This document shows, piece by piece, positions 41,421-50,652 of a stretch of DNA of 64,000 nucleotides. This DNA is from Microbacterium sp. STN6. Lineage in GTDB: Bacteria > Actinomycetota > Actinomycetes > Actinomycetales > Microbacteriaceae. The position numbers and the translations under genes were made by a program. Numbering within the stretch: the first letter of the stretch is position 1; each line of letters starts with the position of its first letter. The stretch covers positions 411,856 to 475,855 of the forward strand of contig NZ_JAPMIT010000004.1 in assembly GCF_026410545.1 (NCBI RefSeq), written 5' to 3'. The notes beneath the pieces were generated by a model that did no database searches, had not been told where the DNA came from, and worked only from the letters and a program-made list of their open reading frames with translations.

Positions 41421-41636
41421 GATGCCTCACACGGTACCCCACGGGCGGGGACTCGCAACGGTGCTTGATTTCCCAGCTGGAATGCAATACCACAGAAGAA
41501 GGGGGCAAAACAATCCCCTTGTTTGAGGTACACGGGGGGAGTTACAACTGATGTAGAGAGGGCGTTCTCTCCCACAAGGTTAGAACGCTTGATACCGAGA
41601 TCACAACAGTCTCCACAGCGCAGGAAAGGCAAGGGC

Positions 41637-42650
41637 ATGTCTAACACCGCATTGATCAACGAGCACTACCAGAAGACCCCGCTGATGTCGGCGGTCGGCG
41701 CCCCGGCGCCCCGTACCGCCCGGTCCACGAGATCCTCGTCAGGCGCAGTCGGCTCCGTCGATGGAGTCCGCGATTACCTGCAGCAGATCGGCCGCTACCC
41801 GCTCCTCACCGCAGAGGAGGAGATCGACCTCGCGAGGCGCATCGAGGTCGGCCTCTTCGCGCAGCAGAAGCTGAATGAGCAGCCCGATGTCGACGATGAA
41901 TTGCGAGGAGAGCTTGAGCAGCTCGTACACGAGGGGCAGGTGGCGCACCGCAGATTCGTGTGCTGCAACCTGAAGCTCGTGGTGAGCGTTGCGAAACGCT
42001 ACTCGGGCCGGGGCGTGCCCATGATGGACATCATCCAGGAGGGCAACCTGGGCCTCGACCGTGCAGTCAAGAAGTTCGACTTCACGCAGGGCTTCAAGTT
42101 CTCGACCTACGCCATGTGGTGGATCCGACAGTCCATCACGCGCAGCATGGCCGACAGCTCGCGGCTCATCCGCGTTCCAGTGCACACCATGGAGAAGATC
42201 AACAAGCTGGCCCGCATCAAGCGTGAGCTCACGGTTGAGCTCGGGCGCGACGCCACCGCCGAGGAACTGGCCGAGGAGTCGGGGTTCGAGGTCGCAGAGG
42301 TACGGCGTCTGCTGAGCGTGGATCGTGAGCCCGTCTCTCTGCATGCGCCGACGGGCGACGACGCGGCATCCGAACTGGGCGATCTCATCGAAGACGGTGA
42401 CGCCGAGGCCGTGGCCGAGATCGTCAGCATCGGGGTGCGCAACGACGAGCTGCACAAGCGCGTCGCGGCCCTGCCGCAGCGCGAGGCCGACATCGTGCGC
42501 TTCCGCTACGGGCTCGACGGCAAGACGCCCATGACCTTCGAACAGGTCGGCAACGCGCTTGGCGTCTCGCGGGAGCGCGTGCGCCAGATCGAGGCACGCG
42601 CCCTGCGCATGCTGAACTGCCCCGAACTCGAGGGCTACTTGCAGGACTGA
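41637..42650 (+). CDS. sigB: Group-2 sigma-70 factor (SigB-like)
   Basis: A 337-residue sigma factor without an N-terminal region 1.1. Regions: 1.2 (DYLQQIGRYPLLTAEEEIDLARRIE), 2 (KLVVSVAKRYSGRGVPMMDI and FKFSTYAMWWIRQSITRSM), 3 (HTMEKINKLARIKRELTVELG) and 4.2 (TFEQVGNALGVSRERVRQIE). It directs RNA polymerase core to alternative promoters, probably in stress or stationary phase as actinobacterial SigB does. The ATG at 41637 follows AGGAAAGGCAAGGGC; the frame is open upstream. The surrounding acidic proteins and encapsulin may be part of its regulon (inference). Which group-2 paralogue it is cannot be settled here. Confidence 0.88.
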   Translation: MSNTALINEHYQKTPLMSAVGAPAPRTARSTRSSSGAVGSVDGVRDYLQQIGRYPLLTAEEEIDLARRIEVGLFAQQKLNEQPDVDDELRGELEQLVHEGQVAHRRFVCCNLKLVVSVAKRYSGRGVPMMDIIQEGNLGLDRAVKKFDFTQGFKFSTYAMWWIRQSITRSMADSSRLIRVPVHTMEKINKLARIKRELTVELGRDATAEELAEESGFEVAEVRRLLSVDREPVSLHAPTGDDAASELGDLIEDGDAEAVAEIVSIGVRNDELHKRVAALPQREADIVRFRYGLDGKTPMTFEQVGNALGVSRERVRQIEARALRMLNCPELEGYLQD

Positions 42651-42683
42651 ACGACGCCTCACGAATGAGGTGTGAAGCGGATG

Positions 42684-42711
42684 GGGCGGGGCGCTCGGGG
42701 GCGCCCCGCCC
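42684..42711 (+). terminator. Hairpin terminator after the sigma factor
   Basis: GGGCGGGGCGC (42684-42694) pairs perfectly with GCGCCCCGCCC (42701-42711) around a 6-base loop, 34 bases after the sigma-factor stop. There is no T tract, as is common for actinobacterial terminators. Confidence 0.6.
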
Positions 42712-42846
42712 TCGCCGTGCTCGCTGCCGGCGAGAGGGAGCGGCGCGAGCCACCGGCGAGAGCGACCGGCGAGATTTCCGCCTCGCGCGTAGCGTGAAAA
42801 AGTCTCAGGCGACAACCACCAGAGTGACGGGCGTTAGGAGCGGAAC

Positions 42847-44244
42847 ATGAGCGGCTTCATCTCAGGAATCAGAGCCAGCGGCAACGGGCTCCTCGTGCGC
42901 ATCTCGATCATTGCGGCGATCGGCGGGCTTCTCTTCGGGTTCGACACCGGCGTGATCTCGGGCGCGCTCCTCTATATCAAGAAGGATCTGAAGGCGGGTG
43001 ACACCGCTCAGGAGTGGATCGTCTCCGTGCTTCTGCTCGGCGCCATCCTCGGCGCGCTCATCTCGGGCTATCTCGCCGACAAGATCAGCCGCAAGTGGAC
43101 CAAGGTCATCTCCGGCTGTGTCTACGTGGTCGGCGCCCTGGGCTGCGCCTTCGCCATCAACGTGCCCATGCTCATCGGGTTCCGCTTCGTTCTGGGGCTC
43201 GCTGTCGGCACGGCATCGTTCGTGGCGCCGCTGTACATCTCCGAGGTCTCGCCGCCGCGCATCAGGGGCGGGCTCGTGTCGTTCAACCAGCTGGCCGTCA
43301 CCACCGGCATCCTTCTCTCCTACATCGTGAACTTCCTGTTCAAAGACGTGCCGGGCGACTGGCGATGGATGCTCGGAGTCGCCCTCATCCCGGGCGCCGC
43401 TCTGGCGATCGGCATGCTCACGGTGCCGCACACCCCGCGCTGGCTGATGAGTGAGGGGCGCGAGAAGGAGGCGCGTGACGTGCTCAAGCGCCTGCGCGGC
43501 AGCGACCCGGAGGCGGACATCGACGGTGAGATCGACGCCATCAAGAAGGCCGACGAGGAAGAGAAGTCGACCAAGGTCAAGGACCTGCTGAAGGCGAACA
43601 TCCGCCCGCTGCTGTGGGTCGGGCTGGGCCTGGCCATCTTCCAGCAGTTCGTCGGTGTCAACACCGTCATCTACTACGCTCCGACGATCCTCTCAGACAC
43701 CGGTCTGACCAAGAGCTCGTCGATCACGCAGACGGTGTTCGTGGGCATCACGAACGTGGTCTTCACGATCGTGGCCGTCATGCTGCTCGACCGCATCGGC
43801 CGCCGCAAGCTGCTGCTCATCGGCACCGTCGGGCTCACGGTCGCGCTCATCATTCTCGGCATCTACTTCACGTCGCCGACCCTGCAGCACAACGCCAGCT
43901 ACCTGGCCCTCGGCGCGCTGCTGCTCTACATCGCGGCGTTCGCGGTGGGGCTGGGCCCCGTGTTCTGGCTGATGATCTCCGAGATCTTCCCCACGGGCGT
44001 TCGCAGCAAGGCCATGTCGGTCTCGAGCATGGCGAACTGGGCCGCGAACTTCCTTGTCGCGGGCACGTTCCTCTCGCTCGGGCACCTCATCACCCGGCAG
44101 GGCACCTTCTTCCTGTACGGCGCCATCGGCGTTCTCGCCATTCTGTTCTTCGCGTTCAAGGTGCCCGAGACCAAGGGCAAGTCGCTTGAAGACATTCAGC
44201 GACAGCTCACATCAGCGGATGCCGGTGGCAAGAGCAAGGGCTGA
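42847..44244 (+). CDS. Sugar porter (MFS) transporter
   Basis: A 465-residue major-facilitator sugar porter (XylE/GalP/AraE-like) with 12 predicted membrane helices. Signatures: GGLLFGFDTGVISGALLYI in helix 1, GYLADKISRKW after helix 2, PLYISEVSPPRIRGGLVS, VPHTPRWLMSEGRE (PESPR-like) in the central loop, QQFVGVNTVIYYAPTI in helix 7, DRIGRRKLLL and the ending VPETKGKSLEDIQRQL. It would import a monosaccharide by proton symport. AGGAGCGG precedes the ATG. It stands alone; the substrate is not predictable. Confidence 0.93.
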   Translation: MSGFISGIRASGNGLLVRISIIAAIGGLLFGFDTGVISGALLYIKKDLKAGDTAQEWIVSVLLLGAILGALISGYLADKISRKWTKVISGCVYVVGALGCAFAINVPMLIGFRFVLGLAVGTASFVAPLYISEVSPPRIRGGLVSFNQLAVTTGILLSYIVNFLFKDVPGDWRWMLGVALIPGAALAIGMLTVPHTPRWLMSEGREKEARDVLKRLRGSDPEADIDGEIDAIKKADEEEKSTKVKDLLKANIRPLLWVGLGLAIFQQFVGVNTVIYYAPTILSDTGLTKSSSITQTVFVGITNVVFTIVAVMLLDRIGRRKLLLIGTVGLTVALIILGIYFTSPTLQHNASYLALGALLLYIAAFAVGLGPVFWLMISEIFPTGVRSKAMSVSSMANWAANFLVAGTFLSLGHLITRQGTFFLYGAIGVLAILFFAFKVPETKGKSLEDIQRQLTSADAGGKSKG

Positions 44245-44337
44245 GATCGCCTCGTCGTGGCCGCTGCCGCCGCGTCAAACCGGCGAAACTCCCCGCCGTT
44301 ACCCGGATTCTCGGCCGTGCGCGCTTAGGGTGGCCGT

Positions 44338-47300
44338 GTGTGGCGACTCGATAAGAAACACGAAGACGACGACTTCCTGTCGGACGCCGTCGCCGACGAC
44401 GCCCTGCACCCGGCGAACACGACGAGTCCGCACACGTTGAGCCTGGGGGATCCGGCGATCATGGCAGGCAACATCGCCGAGCCGGTCTGGCAGCGCTGGC
44501 GCAGCGAGCTGTCGGGGCTGGGCGGTCGTTCGCCGCTGCTGCACTTCGTCGACAGCCCGCGCACGCGCATCGAGCTGAGCGCCACGCATCCCGGCGGCCT
44601 TCCCGCCTTCATCACCGGCAAGAACACGCTGCTGTCGAGCCTCATTCGCGACGAGCTGGCGCTGCGCAACGCGCGCCTCGCGGCAGGTGCTATCACGACC
44701 AAGGGCATCGAACTGCGTCAGGTGCGCGGCATCGAGGCGGTGCACCTGGCCATCGGCCTCGCCCAGTGGCGGTTCGAGGGCGACGAGTTCTGCGCGCCCA
44801 TTCTGCTGCGGCCGCTGGCCATCCGCCGCTACGGCCGGGACTTCGAGATCAAGCTGCGCGGCAAAACCTACCTCAACCCGGAGCTCGCGCGTGCCCTGCA
44901 CGACCAGTTCCGCATCACGCTCGACGCTGAGGCGTTCGTGGCGCTCTCGCTTTCGAACGGGGTCTTCAAGCCGCAACCCGTCATCGACCGCCTTCGCGGC
45001 CTGACCAGCCACCTGCCCTGGTTCAACGTGCAGCCGCGCCTGGTCGTCTCCTCGTTCGCCGACGTCGCCGGAGCCATGCAGGCGGATGCCGCACGGCTCG
45101 AGTCACTTCCGCTCGATGCGCTCGCGGGCAACCCCTCGGCGCGCCGGCGCCTCGAGGAGGCCTACCGGCCGGCGCAGACGGTGGGGCAGGACGACCGCAC
45201 GCCCGCAACCGACACCCTGCTTCTCGACGCCGATGAGGAGCAGGAGAGCGTCATCGCCCAGATCGCGGCGGGCAACAGCCTGGTGGTCAAGACCCTGCCG
45301 GGCACCGGCGGCACGCAGACCATCGTGAACGCCATCGGCGCGCTCGTCGCCCAGCACAAGCGCGTTCTGGTGGTGAGCCCGCGCCGCTCGAGCCTCGACG
45401 GCATCACCCACAGGCTGGAGCAGGTGGGCCTCACGAGCATGGCCGTGTCGCCGCGTTCGCTGCGCCGCGACCTCATCAAATCCATCACCCGCAACGAGAA
45501 GGCGCAGCAGCCGCACGTCAGCGAGGTCGACGACGCGCTCGTGCGCCTGCGCAAGGTGCTGCTCGACTACCGCCGCGCGCTCACCCGCCGCGACCCGGCT
45601 CTTGGGGTCAGCGTGCTCGATGCGCTGACGCAACTGGCCGCGCTCTCTCAGCGCCAGACGCCGCCGTCGACGACCGCGCGCCTGGCACGCGCATCCATCG
45701 AAGCGCTCGCGACCGGCCGCGACAGCGCCGCGCAGACCCTGAGCAAGGCGGCGGCGCTCGGCGAGTTCCGGTACGGTCCCGGGGATTCGCCCTGGTACGG
45801 TGCCTCGTTCTCGTCGACCACCGAGGCCACCTCGACGCACGAGCTCGCGAAGAAGCTGAGCCGCACCGAGCTGCCGCGGCTGCTCGAGCGAGCGGATGCG
45901 GTGGTCGGCCAGACGCGCATGCGGCCCTTCGAGTCACTGGCCGAACTCGGCATCTACCTTCGCCTACTGCTCGACGTGCGCGAGACCCTCGACCGTTTCG
46001 TGCCCGCCGTCTACGACCGATCGCTCGCCGAACTCATCGCGGCCACCTCGAACCGCCGCGATGCGCCCGGAATGTCGGGAACGAACCGCCGCCGACTGCG
46101 CAAGCTCGCGCTCGAGTACGTGCGGCCCGGCGTGCACATCGGCGACCTGAACGAGTGCCTGCGCCGCATCCAGCAGCAGCGCACCTTGTGGCAGCGCTTC
46201 GCGGTGGCTGGGGTCACGCCGCAGGTGCCGGTGGGCACGGCCGACGTGCAGGTCGCGTACCAGCGAGTGGCCGAAGATGTCGCCAGGCTCGACGCTCCGC
46301 TCGGGCGGGCGGGCACATCGGCCTCGCTCGCGCAGCTGCCCATTGCGCAGCTGCGCGCCATGATCGACGGGCTCGCGGTGGAATCCGAGGTGCTCGCCAA
46401 CCTGCAGGAGCGCACGGCGCTGCTCGCCACGCTGCGCAGCCTTGACCTCGACCCTCTGCTCGCCGACCTCTCAAGCCGGCACGTGCCCGAGAGCGAGGTC
46501 TCGGCCGAGCTGGAGCTGGCGTGGTGGCAGTCGGTGCTCGAGACGCTGCTCGCCGACGACCGGGCGCTGCTGAACGCGAACACGGGCGTGCTCGACCGCC
46601 TCGAGGCCGACTTCCGCCTCGTGGACGAGGCACACGCATCCGCCACCGGGCAGCAGCTCGCGTGGCAGCTGGCCGAGACGTGGAAGATCGGCGTGGTCGA
46701 CTGGCCAGGCGAGGCGGGGGAGCTGCGGCGCCTGCTGAGCTCGGACCGCACGACGGCCGACGCGCTCGAGGCCGCGGCACCGCACCTCTCGCGCATGCTC
46801 GCCCCCGTGTGGCTGGCATCGCCGTACGAGGTGCCGCGCATCGGTGAGCGCGTGGTGTTCGACGCGGTGTTCCTGGTGGACGCCGGTGGCCTGACCATCG
46901 CCGAGAGCGTCGGTGTCATTCGCCGGGCAGGGCAGCTCGTCGCCTTCGGCGACCCGGTGACGCAGACGCCGTCGCCCTTCGACATCGCCGTGAGCGAGAG
47001 CCCGCAGGCGGCCGAGGCCTCAGACGACGTCGACGTCGACGCCATGCACGCCGACTCGGCTCTCGCTCAGCTCGGCGAGCTGCTGCCGGTCTTCACGCTG
47101 ACGCGCAGCTACCGGGCCGGTGGCGAGGATCTCGCCGACCTCGTCAACCGCCGCTTCTACGGCGACAAGATCGACTGCCTGCCGTGGGCCGGCACCTACC
47201 TCGGTCACGGCAGCCTCAGCCTCAACTACGTCGAAGGTGGCCATGGCATGCCGGATGCCGACAGCGGTGCCGTGGAGAGCGTCGACGCGGAAGTCGCCAA

Positions 47301-48102
47301 GGTCGTCGAGCTCGTCATGGACCACGCCGTCAACCGGCCGCGCGAATCGCTCATGGTCATCACGGCGAGCAGCCGGCACGCCGTGCGTGTGCACCAGTCG
47401 GTGCTCGCCGCGTTCGCCAAGCGCAAGGATCTGGCCGACTTCATTCTCGGCGACCGGGCAGAGCCGTTCACGGTGGTCACGCTCGAGCAGTCGGTGGCGC
47501 AGAGCCGCGATCGCGTCATCTTCTCGATCGGCTACGGCCGCACCCCGCACGGGCGCCTGCTGTCGAACTTCGGTGCGCTGGCGGAGCCGGGCGGCGAGCG
47601 GCTGCTGGCCGTCGGCATGACGCGGGCCCGACGCTCCATGGATATCGTCTCGTGCTTCAGGCCGGAAGACATCGACGAGTCGCGCATGCACCACGGCATC
47701 CGCGCGCTCGCCCAGCTGCTGGCCGAGGCCGCCGCCCTGCAGGGGCAGCCGCAGCGCGGCACCGGAACGGACGACCCGATGCTCGCAGACCTCGCTCGCC
47801 GTCTTGAGCGGCGCGGGCTCTCGGTGCAACTCGGCTATCGCGGCAAGCTCGCGCTGGTCGCCTCGTACGGCGGAAAGGCCGTCGCGGTCGAGACCGACGC
47901 GATCGTGAACGAGGGCAGCCTGCGCGAGTCGCTGCGCCTGCGCCCGGAGGTGCTGCGTCGCCTCGGCTGGCACTATCTGCGGGTGCACAGCTTCGAGCTC
48001 TTCAGTGACCCGGATGCGGTCGCCTCTCGCATCGCCAGGCTCATCGGCGTCACCGACGTCTCGACCGCCACCGCTCCCATCCGCCTGCCCGCCGCGGGCT
48101 GA
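44338..48102 (+). CDS. Large SF1-helicase-like protein with degenerate ATPase motifs
   Basis: A 1254-residue protein arranged like DUF4011/AAA SF1 helicases. An N-terminal domain has PLLHFVDSPRTRIELSATHPG and FITGKNTLLSSLIRDE. The P-loop region reads VVKTLPGTGGTQTIVNAIGA: the lysine of GKT is replaced. The motif II region reads FLVDAGGLTIAESVGVIRRA followed by AFGDPVTQTP, where DEAS/GDxxQ would be expected. A late helicase-like block (VGMTRARRSMDIVSC) and a C-terminal nuclease-like domain (RRLGWHYLRVHSFELFSDPD) follow. It may be a non-hydrolysing scaffold of a DNA repair or defence complex. The GTG at 44338 lies 6 bases after a TAGGGT box. It is not part of an operon. Confidence 0.75.
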   Translation: MWRLDKKHEDDDFLSDAVADDALHPANTTSPHTLSLGDPAIMAGNIAEPVWQRWRSELSGLGGRSPLLHFVDSPRTRIELSATHPGGLPAFITGKNTLLSSLIRDELALRNARLAAGAITTKGIELRQVRGIEAVHLAIGLAQWRFEGDEFCAPILLRPLAIRRYGRDFEIKLRGKTYLNPELARALHDQFRITLDAEAFVALSLSNGVFKPQPVIDRLRGLTSHLPWFNVQPRLVVSSFADVAGAMQADAARLESLPLDALAGNPSARRRLEEAYRPAQTVGQDDRTPATDTLLLDADEEQESVIAQIAAGNSLVVKTLPGTGGTQTIVNAIGALVAQHKRVLVVSPRRSSLDGITHRLEQVGLTSMAVSPRSLRRDLIKSITRNEKAQQPHVSEVDDALVRLRKVLLDYRRALTRRDPALGVSVLDALTQLAALSQRQTPPSTTARLARASIEALATGRDSAAQTLSKAAALGEFRYGPGDSPWYGASFSSTTEATSTHELAKKLSRTELPRLLERADAVVGQTRMRPFESLAELGIYLRLLLDVRETLDRFVPAVYDRSLAELIAATSNRRDAPGMSGTNRRRLRKLALEYVRPGVHIGDLNECLRRIQQQRTLWQRFAVAGVTPQVPVGTADVQVAYQRVAEDVARLDAPLGRAGTSASLAQLPIAQLRAMIDGLAVESEVLANLQERTALLATLRSLDLDPLLADLSSRHVPESEVSAELELAWWQSVLETLLADDRALLNANTGVLDRLEADFRLVDEAHASATGQQLAWQLAETWKIGVVDWPGEAGELRRLLSSDRTTADALEAAAPHLSRMLAPVWLASPYEVPRIGERVVFDAVFLVDAGGLTIAESVGVIRRAGQLVAFGDPVTQTPSPFDIAVSESPQAAEASDDVDVDAMHADSALAQLGELLPVFTLTRSYRAGGEDLADLVNRRFYGDKIDCLPWAGTYLGHGSLSLNYVEGGHGMPDADSGAVESVDAEVAKVVELVMDHAVNRPRESLMVITASSRHAVRVHQSVLAAFAKRKDLADFILGDRAEPFTVVTLEQSVAQSRDRVIFSIGYGRTPHGRLLSNFGALAEPGGERLLAVGMTRARRSMDIVSCFRPEDIDESRMHHGIRALAQLLAEAAALQGQPQRGTGTDDPMLADLARRLERRGLSVQLGYRGKLALVASYGGKAVAVETDAIVNEGSLRESLRLRPEVLRRLGWHYLRVHSFELFSDPDAVASRIARLIGVTDVSTATAPIRLPAAG

Positions 48103-48197
48103 GCCTCGGCGGTGTGCCGCGGGCTGAGCCCAGCGGTGCGCCGCTCCGGCCGCGTAGCGGTGCGCCGCTCCGGCCGCGCCGCCAGTCCTTCGACAAC

Positions 48198-48269
48198 GCC
48201 GAGAGTGGGCGTTCGCGACGAAATGGCATGGTGAAACACCTGCTTTCGTCGCGAACACCCACTCTCGGC
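48198..48269. repeat. 72-bp near-perfect palindrome
   Basis: Two 26-base arms (48198-48223 and 48244-48269, beginning GCCGAGAGTGGGCGTTCG) pair with a single mismatch around a 20-base loop that itself can fold (GGTG-AAA-CACC). It lies in the 267-bp gap between the large helicase-like gene and the small gene at 48370. It is far longer than a terminator needs to be; a MITE or REP-type element is more likely. Confidence 0.75.
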
Positions 48270-48294
48270 GAGCTCCGACGCGGATAGCGTCGCC

Positions 48295-48350
48295 CGAGAG
48301 CGAGAGCGAGAGCGAGAGCGAGAGCGAGAGCGAGAGCGAGAGCGAGAGCG
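48295..48350 (+). repeat. CGAGAG hexanucleotide microsatellite
   Basis: Nine tandem copies of CGAGAG plus CG. The tract ends 8 bases before the TACGCT box and 20 bases before the ATG of the small gene at 48370, where slippage would change promoter spacing without a frameshift. Confidence 0.85.
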
Positions 48351-48369
48351 CCGTCGCTACGCTGGAGGG

Positions 48370-48561
48370 ATGAGCGAGGAACGGAAGCGGGGGCACCGGC
48401 GGGTGCAGCGCCCGGGTGCGGCAGGCGCCGACCCGGAGCCGCAGCGCATGCCGGGCGAAGCGGCGGTGCGCGCATCCGCCGACCGCGACGAGTCGTTCGA
48501 AGCGCGCGGCGACTCGAACGATCGTCGGCTGCGCGACGACGTGCCTCCGCACTGGGGCTGA
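48370..48561 (+). CDS. Small conserved-looking hydrophilic protein
   Basis: A 63-residue protein (MSEERKRGHRRVQRPGAAGA) ending RLRDDVPPHWG, a C-terminus I associate with small Microbacteriaceae proteins. GGAGGG directly precedes the ATG, with TACGCT 6 bases upstream. A hexanucleotide microsatellite lies in its promoter. The 3' end faces the ABC exporter operon with a 21-base gap. The function is unknown. Confidence 0.6.
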   Translation: MSEERKRGHRRVQRPGAAGADPEPQRMPGEAAVRASADRDESFEARGDSNDRRLRDDVPPHWG

Positions 48562-48582
48562 GCGTCGTACCGGGGTCGAAGG

Positions 48583-50652
48583 CTACACAGAGGCGGTGTC
48601 GGGCTCGCCCGCACCTTCCGTCTCGTCATCCGTCTGGGCCACGGCCGGTTCCTGCTGCTCGAGCTCGGCATCGGGGTCGGTCGCGGCCTGCTCGAACTGG
48701 GAGTTGTACAGCCGCCAGTACGCGCCCTTCGCCGTGATCAGCGAGTCGTGGGTGCCCTGCTCCACGATGTCGCCGTGCTCCATCACGAGAATGAGGTCGG
48801 CGTCGCGGATGGTCGACAGCCGGTGCGCGATCACGAACGACGTGCGCCCCGAGCGAAGCGCCGCCATGGCGTGCTGCAGCAGCAGCTCGGTGCGGGTGTC
48901 GACCGAACTGGTCGCCTCGTCGAGAATGAGCACGCTGGGCTGCGCCACGAACGCGCGCGCGATCGTGATGAGCTGCTTCTCGCCGGCCGACACGTTGGAG
49001 GCGTCCTCGTCGAGAACCGTGTCGTAGCCGTCGGGCAGCGAGTGCACGAAGCGGTCGACGTACGTCGCCTTCGCGGCCTCCAGCACCTCGTCGTCGCTCG
49101 CATCCTGCCTGCCATAGCGGATGTTCTCGCGGATCGTTCCCGCGAAAAGCCACGGGTCCTGCAGCACCATGCCGGTGCGCGAGCGAACGTCCCGTCGGCG
49201 CAGGTCCGAGATGGCCTGGCCGTTGAGCAGGATCCTGCCGCCGTTCAGCTCGTAGAACCGCATGATGAGGTTCACGAGCGTGGTCTTGCCTGCTCCCGTC
49301 GGGCCGACGATGGCGACCGTCTGACCGGGTGCCACGCTGAACGACAGATCGCGGATGAGCGGGCGCTCCGGCGTGTACGAGAAGGCGACGTTCTCGAACA
49401 CGATCGTGCCGTCGCCGTCGACCGGCGCCGGCGTGTCCTTCGACTCCGGCTCCTGCTCGTCGGTGTCGAGCAGGTCGAACACGCGCTCGGCCGACGCGGT
49501 GCCGGACTGCACGACCGCGGCCATGCCGCCGAGCTCGGAGAGCGGCTGGGTGAACTGCTGGGAGTACTGGATGAACGCCTGCACGTCACCGAGGCGAAGC
49601 TGGCCGCCGGCGACCATGAGCCCGCCGAGCACGGCAATGCCGACATACGTGAGGTTTCCGACGAACATCATGGCGGGCATCATGATGCCCGAGAGGAACT
49701 GCGCCTTGAACGAGGCCTGGAACAGCTCCTGGTTCTCCGCTTTGAACTTCGTGAGTGCGTCCTGCTCGCGGCCGAAGACCTTGACGAGCGCGTGACCGGA
49801 GAACGACTCCTCGACGCGAGAGTTGAGCCGGCCGACCTTGCGCCACTGGATGCCGAACGCCTTCTGCGACTTCGGACCGATGATGCCGAAGATCACGGCC
49901 ATGAGCGGCAGGCTCACCAGCGCCACGAGGGCGAGTTGCCACGAGATGGAGAACATCATGATGAGCACGCCGAGCACTGTGAGCACGCTCGTCAGCGCGT
50001 TCGACAGCGACTGCTGCATGGTCTGCGTGATGTTGTCGATGTCGTTCGTCACCCGCGAGATAAGCTCGCCGCGCTGTACCTTGTCGAAATAGTTGAGCGG
50101 CAGGCGGTTGATCTTCGCTTCGACATCTTCGCGCAGCTGGTACATGGTCGTCATCATGATCACGTTGATCACGTAGCCCTGCACCCAGCTCAGGATCGAC
50201 GCGACGAAGTACAGCGCGAGCACGAGCATGAGCACCTGCGTGAGCCGCACGAAGTCGACGCCGTGACCCGGGTCGATGTGCATGGCCGAGACCATGTTCG
50301 CGAGGTCGTTCTGCCCGGAGGAGCGCAGCTGCGCCACTGCCTGGGCCTTCGTGACGCCCTCAGGCAGGTTGCGGGAGATGACGCCCTCGAAGATGATGTT
50401 CGTCGCCTCACCGAGCACCTTAGGCGCGATCACGGTGAGCACGACGCCGATGGCGCCGAGCAGCGACACGAAACCGAAGCCGACCGCGTGCGGCTTGAGC
50501 AGGCCGAGCAGCCGGCCGAAGCTCTTGCCGAAGTTCTGGGCCTTGCCCGGTTTGACGCTTGACCAGTCGTCCGCGCCGAGGCGCGCCTGTTCTGCGAGCT
50601 CGAGTTCGAGCTCCTCCTCTGCCGAGAGCGGGGTCGGTGTTCCGGTGCTCAT
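48583..50652 (-). CDS. ABC exporter half-transporter, canonical ATP site partner
   Basis: A 689-residue fused membrane-ATPase subunit. Six helices span about residues 60-360, with an 85-residue insertion-bearing first extracytoplasmic loop. The nucleotide-binding domain has VAIVGPTGAGKTTLV (Walker A), NVSAGEKQLITIARAF (signature with SAGEK in place of SGGQ) and LILDEATSSVD (Walker B with catalytic Glu), then IAHRLSTIRDAD. The start at 50652 overlaps the stop of the next upstream gene as ATGA; the longer frame is a shadow. It forms a heterodimeric exporter with the 50649-52382 product, of the multidrug/lipid TM287/288-BmrCD type. Confidence 0.92.
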   Translation of the reverse strand: MSTGTPTPLSAEEELELELAEQARLGADDWSSVKPGKAQNFGKSFGRLLGLLKPHAVGFGFVSLLGAIGVVLTVIAPKVLGEATNIIFEGVISRNLPEGVTKAQAVAQLRSSGQNDLANMVSAMHIDPGHGVDFVRLTQVLMLVLALYFVASILSWVQGYVINVIMMTTMYQLREDVEAKINRLPLNYFDKVQRGELISRVTNDIDNITQTMQQSLSNALTSVLTVLGVLIMMFSISWQLALVALVSLPLMAVIFGIIGPKSQKAFGIQWRKVGRLNSRVEESFSGHALVKVFGREQDALTKFKAENQELFQASFKAQFLSGIMMPAMMFVGNLTYVGIAVLGGLMVAGGQLRLGDVQAFIQYSQQFTQPLSELGGMAAVVQSGTASAERVFDLLDTDEQEPESKDTPAPVDGDGTIVFENVAFSYTPERPLIRDLSFSVAPGQTVAIVGPTGAGKTTLVNLIMRFYELNGGRILLNGQAISDLRRRDVRSRTGMVLQDPWLFAGTIRENIRYGRQDASDDEVLEAAKATYVDRFVHSLPDGYDTVLDEDASNVSAGEKQLITIARAFVAQPSVLILDEATSSVDTRTELLLQHAMAALRSGRTSFVIAHRLSTIRDADLILVMEHGDIVEQGTHDSLITAKGAYWRLYNSQFEQAATDPDAELEQQEPAVAQTDDETEGAGEPDTASV

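Noticed and set aside
47020..48552. A 510-residue minus-strand frame with a Leu-Ser repeat
   Set aside because: It is antisense to the large helicase-like gene and its repeat is just the translated hexanucleotide microsatellite. Composition is Arg/His-rich as in GC shadows.
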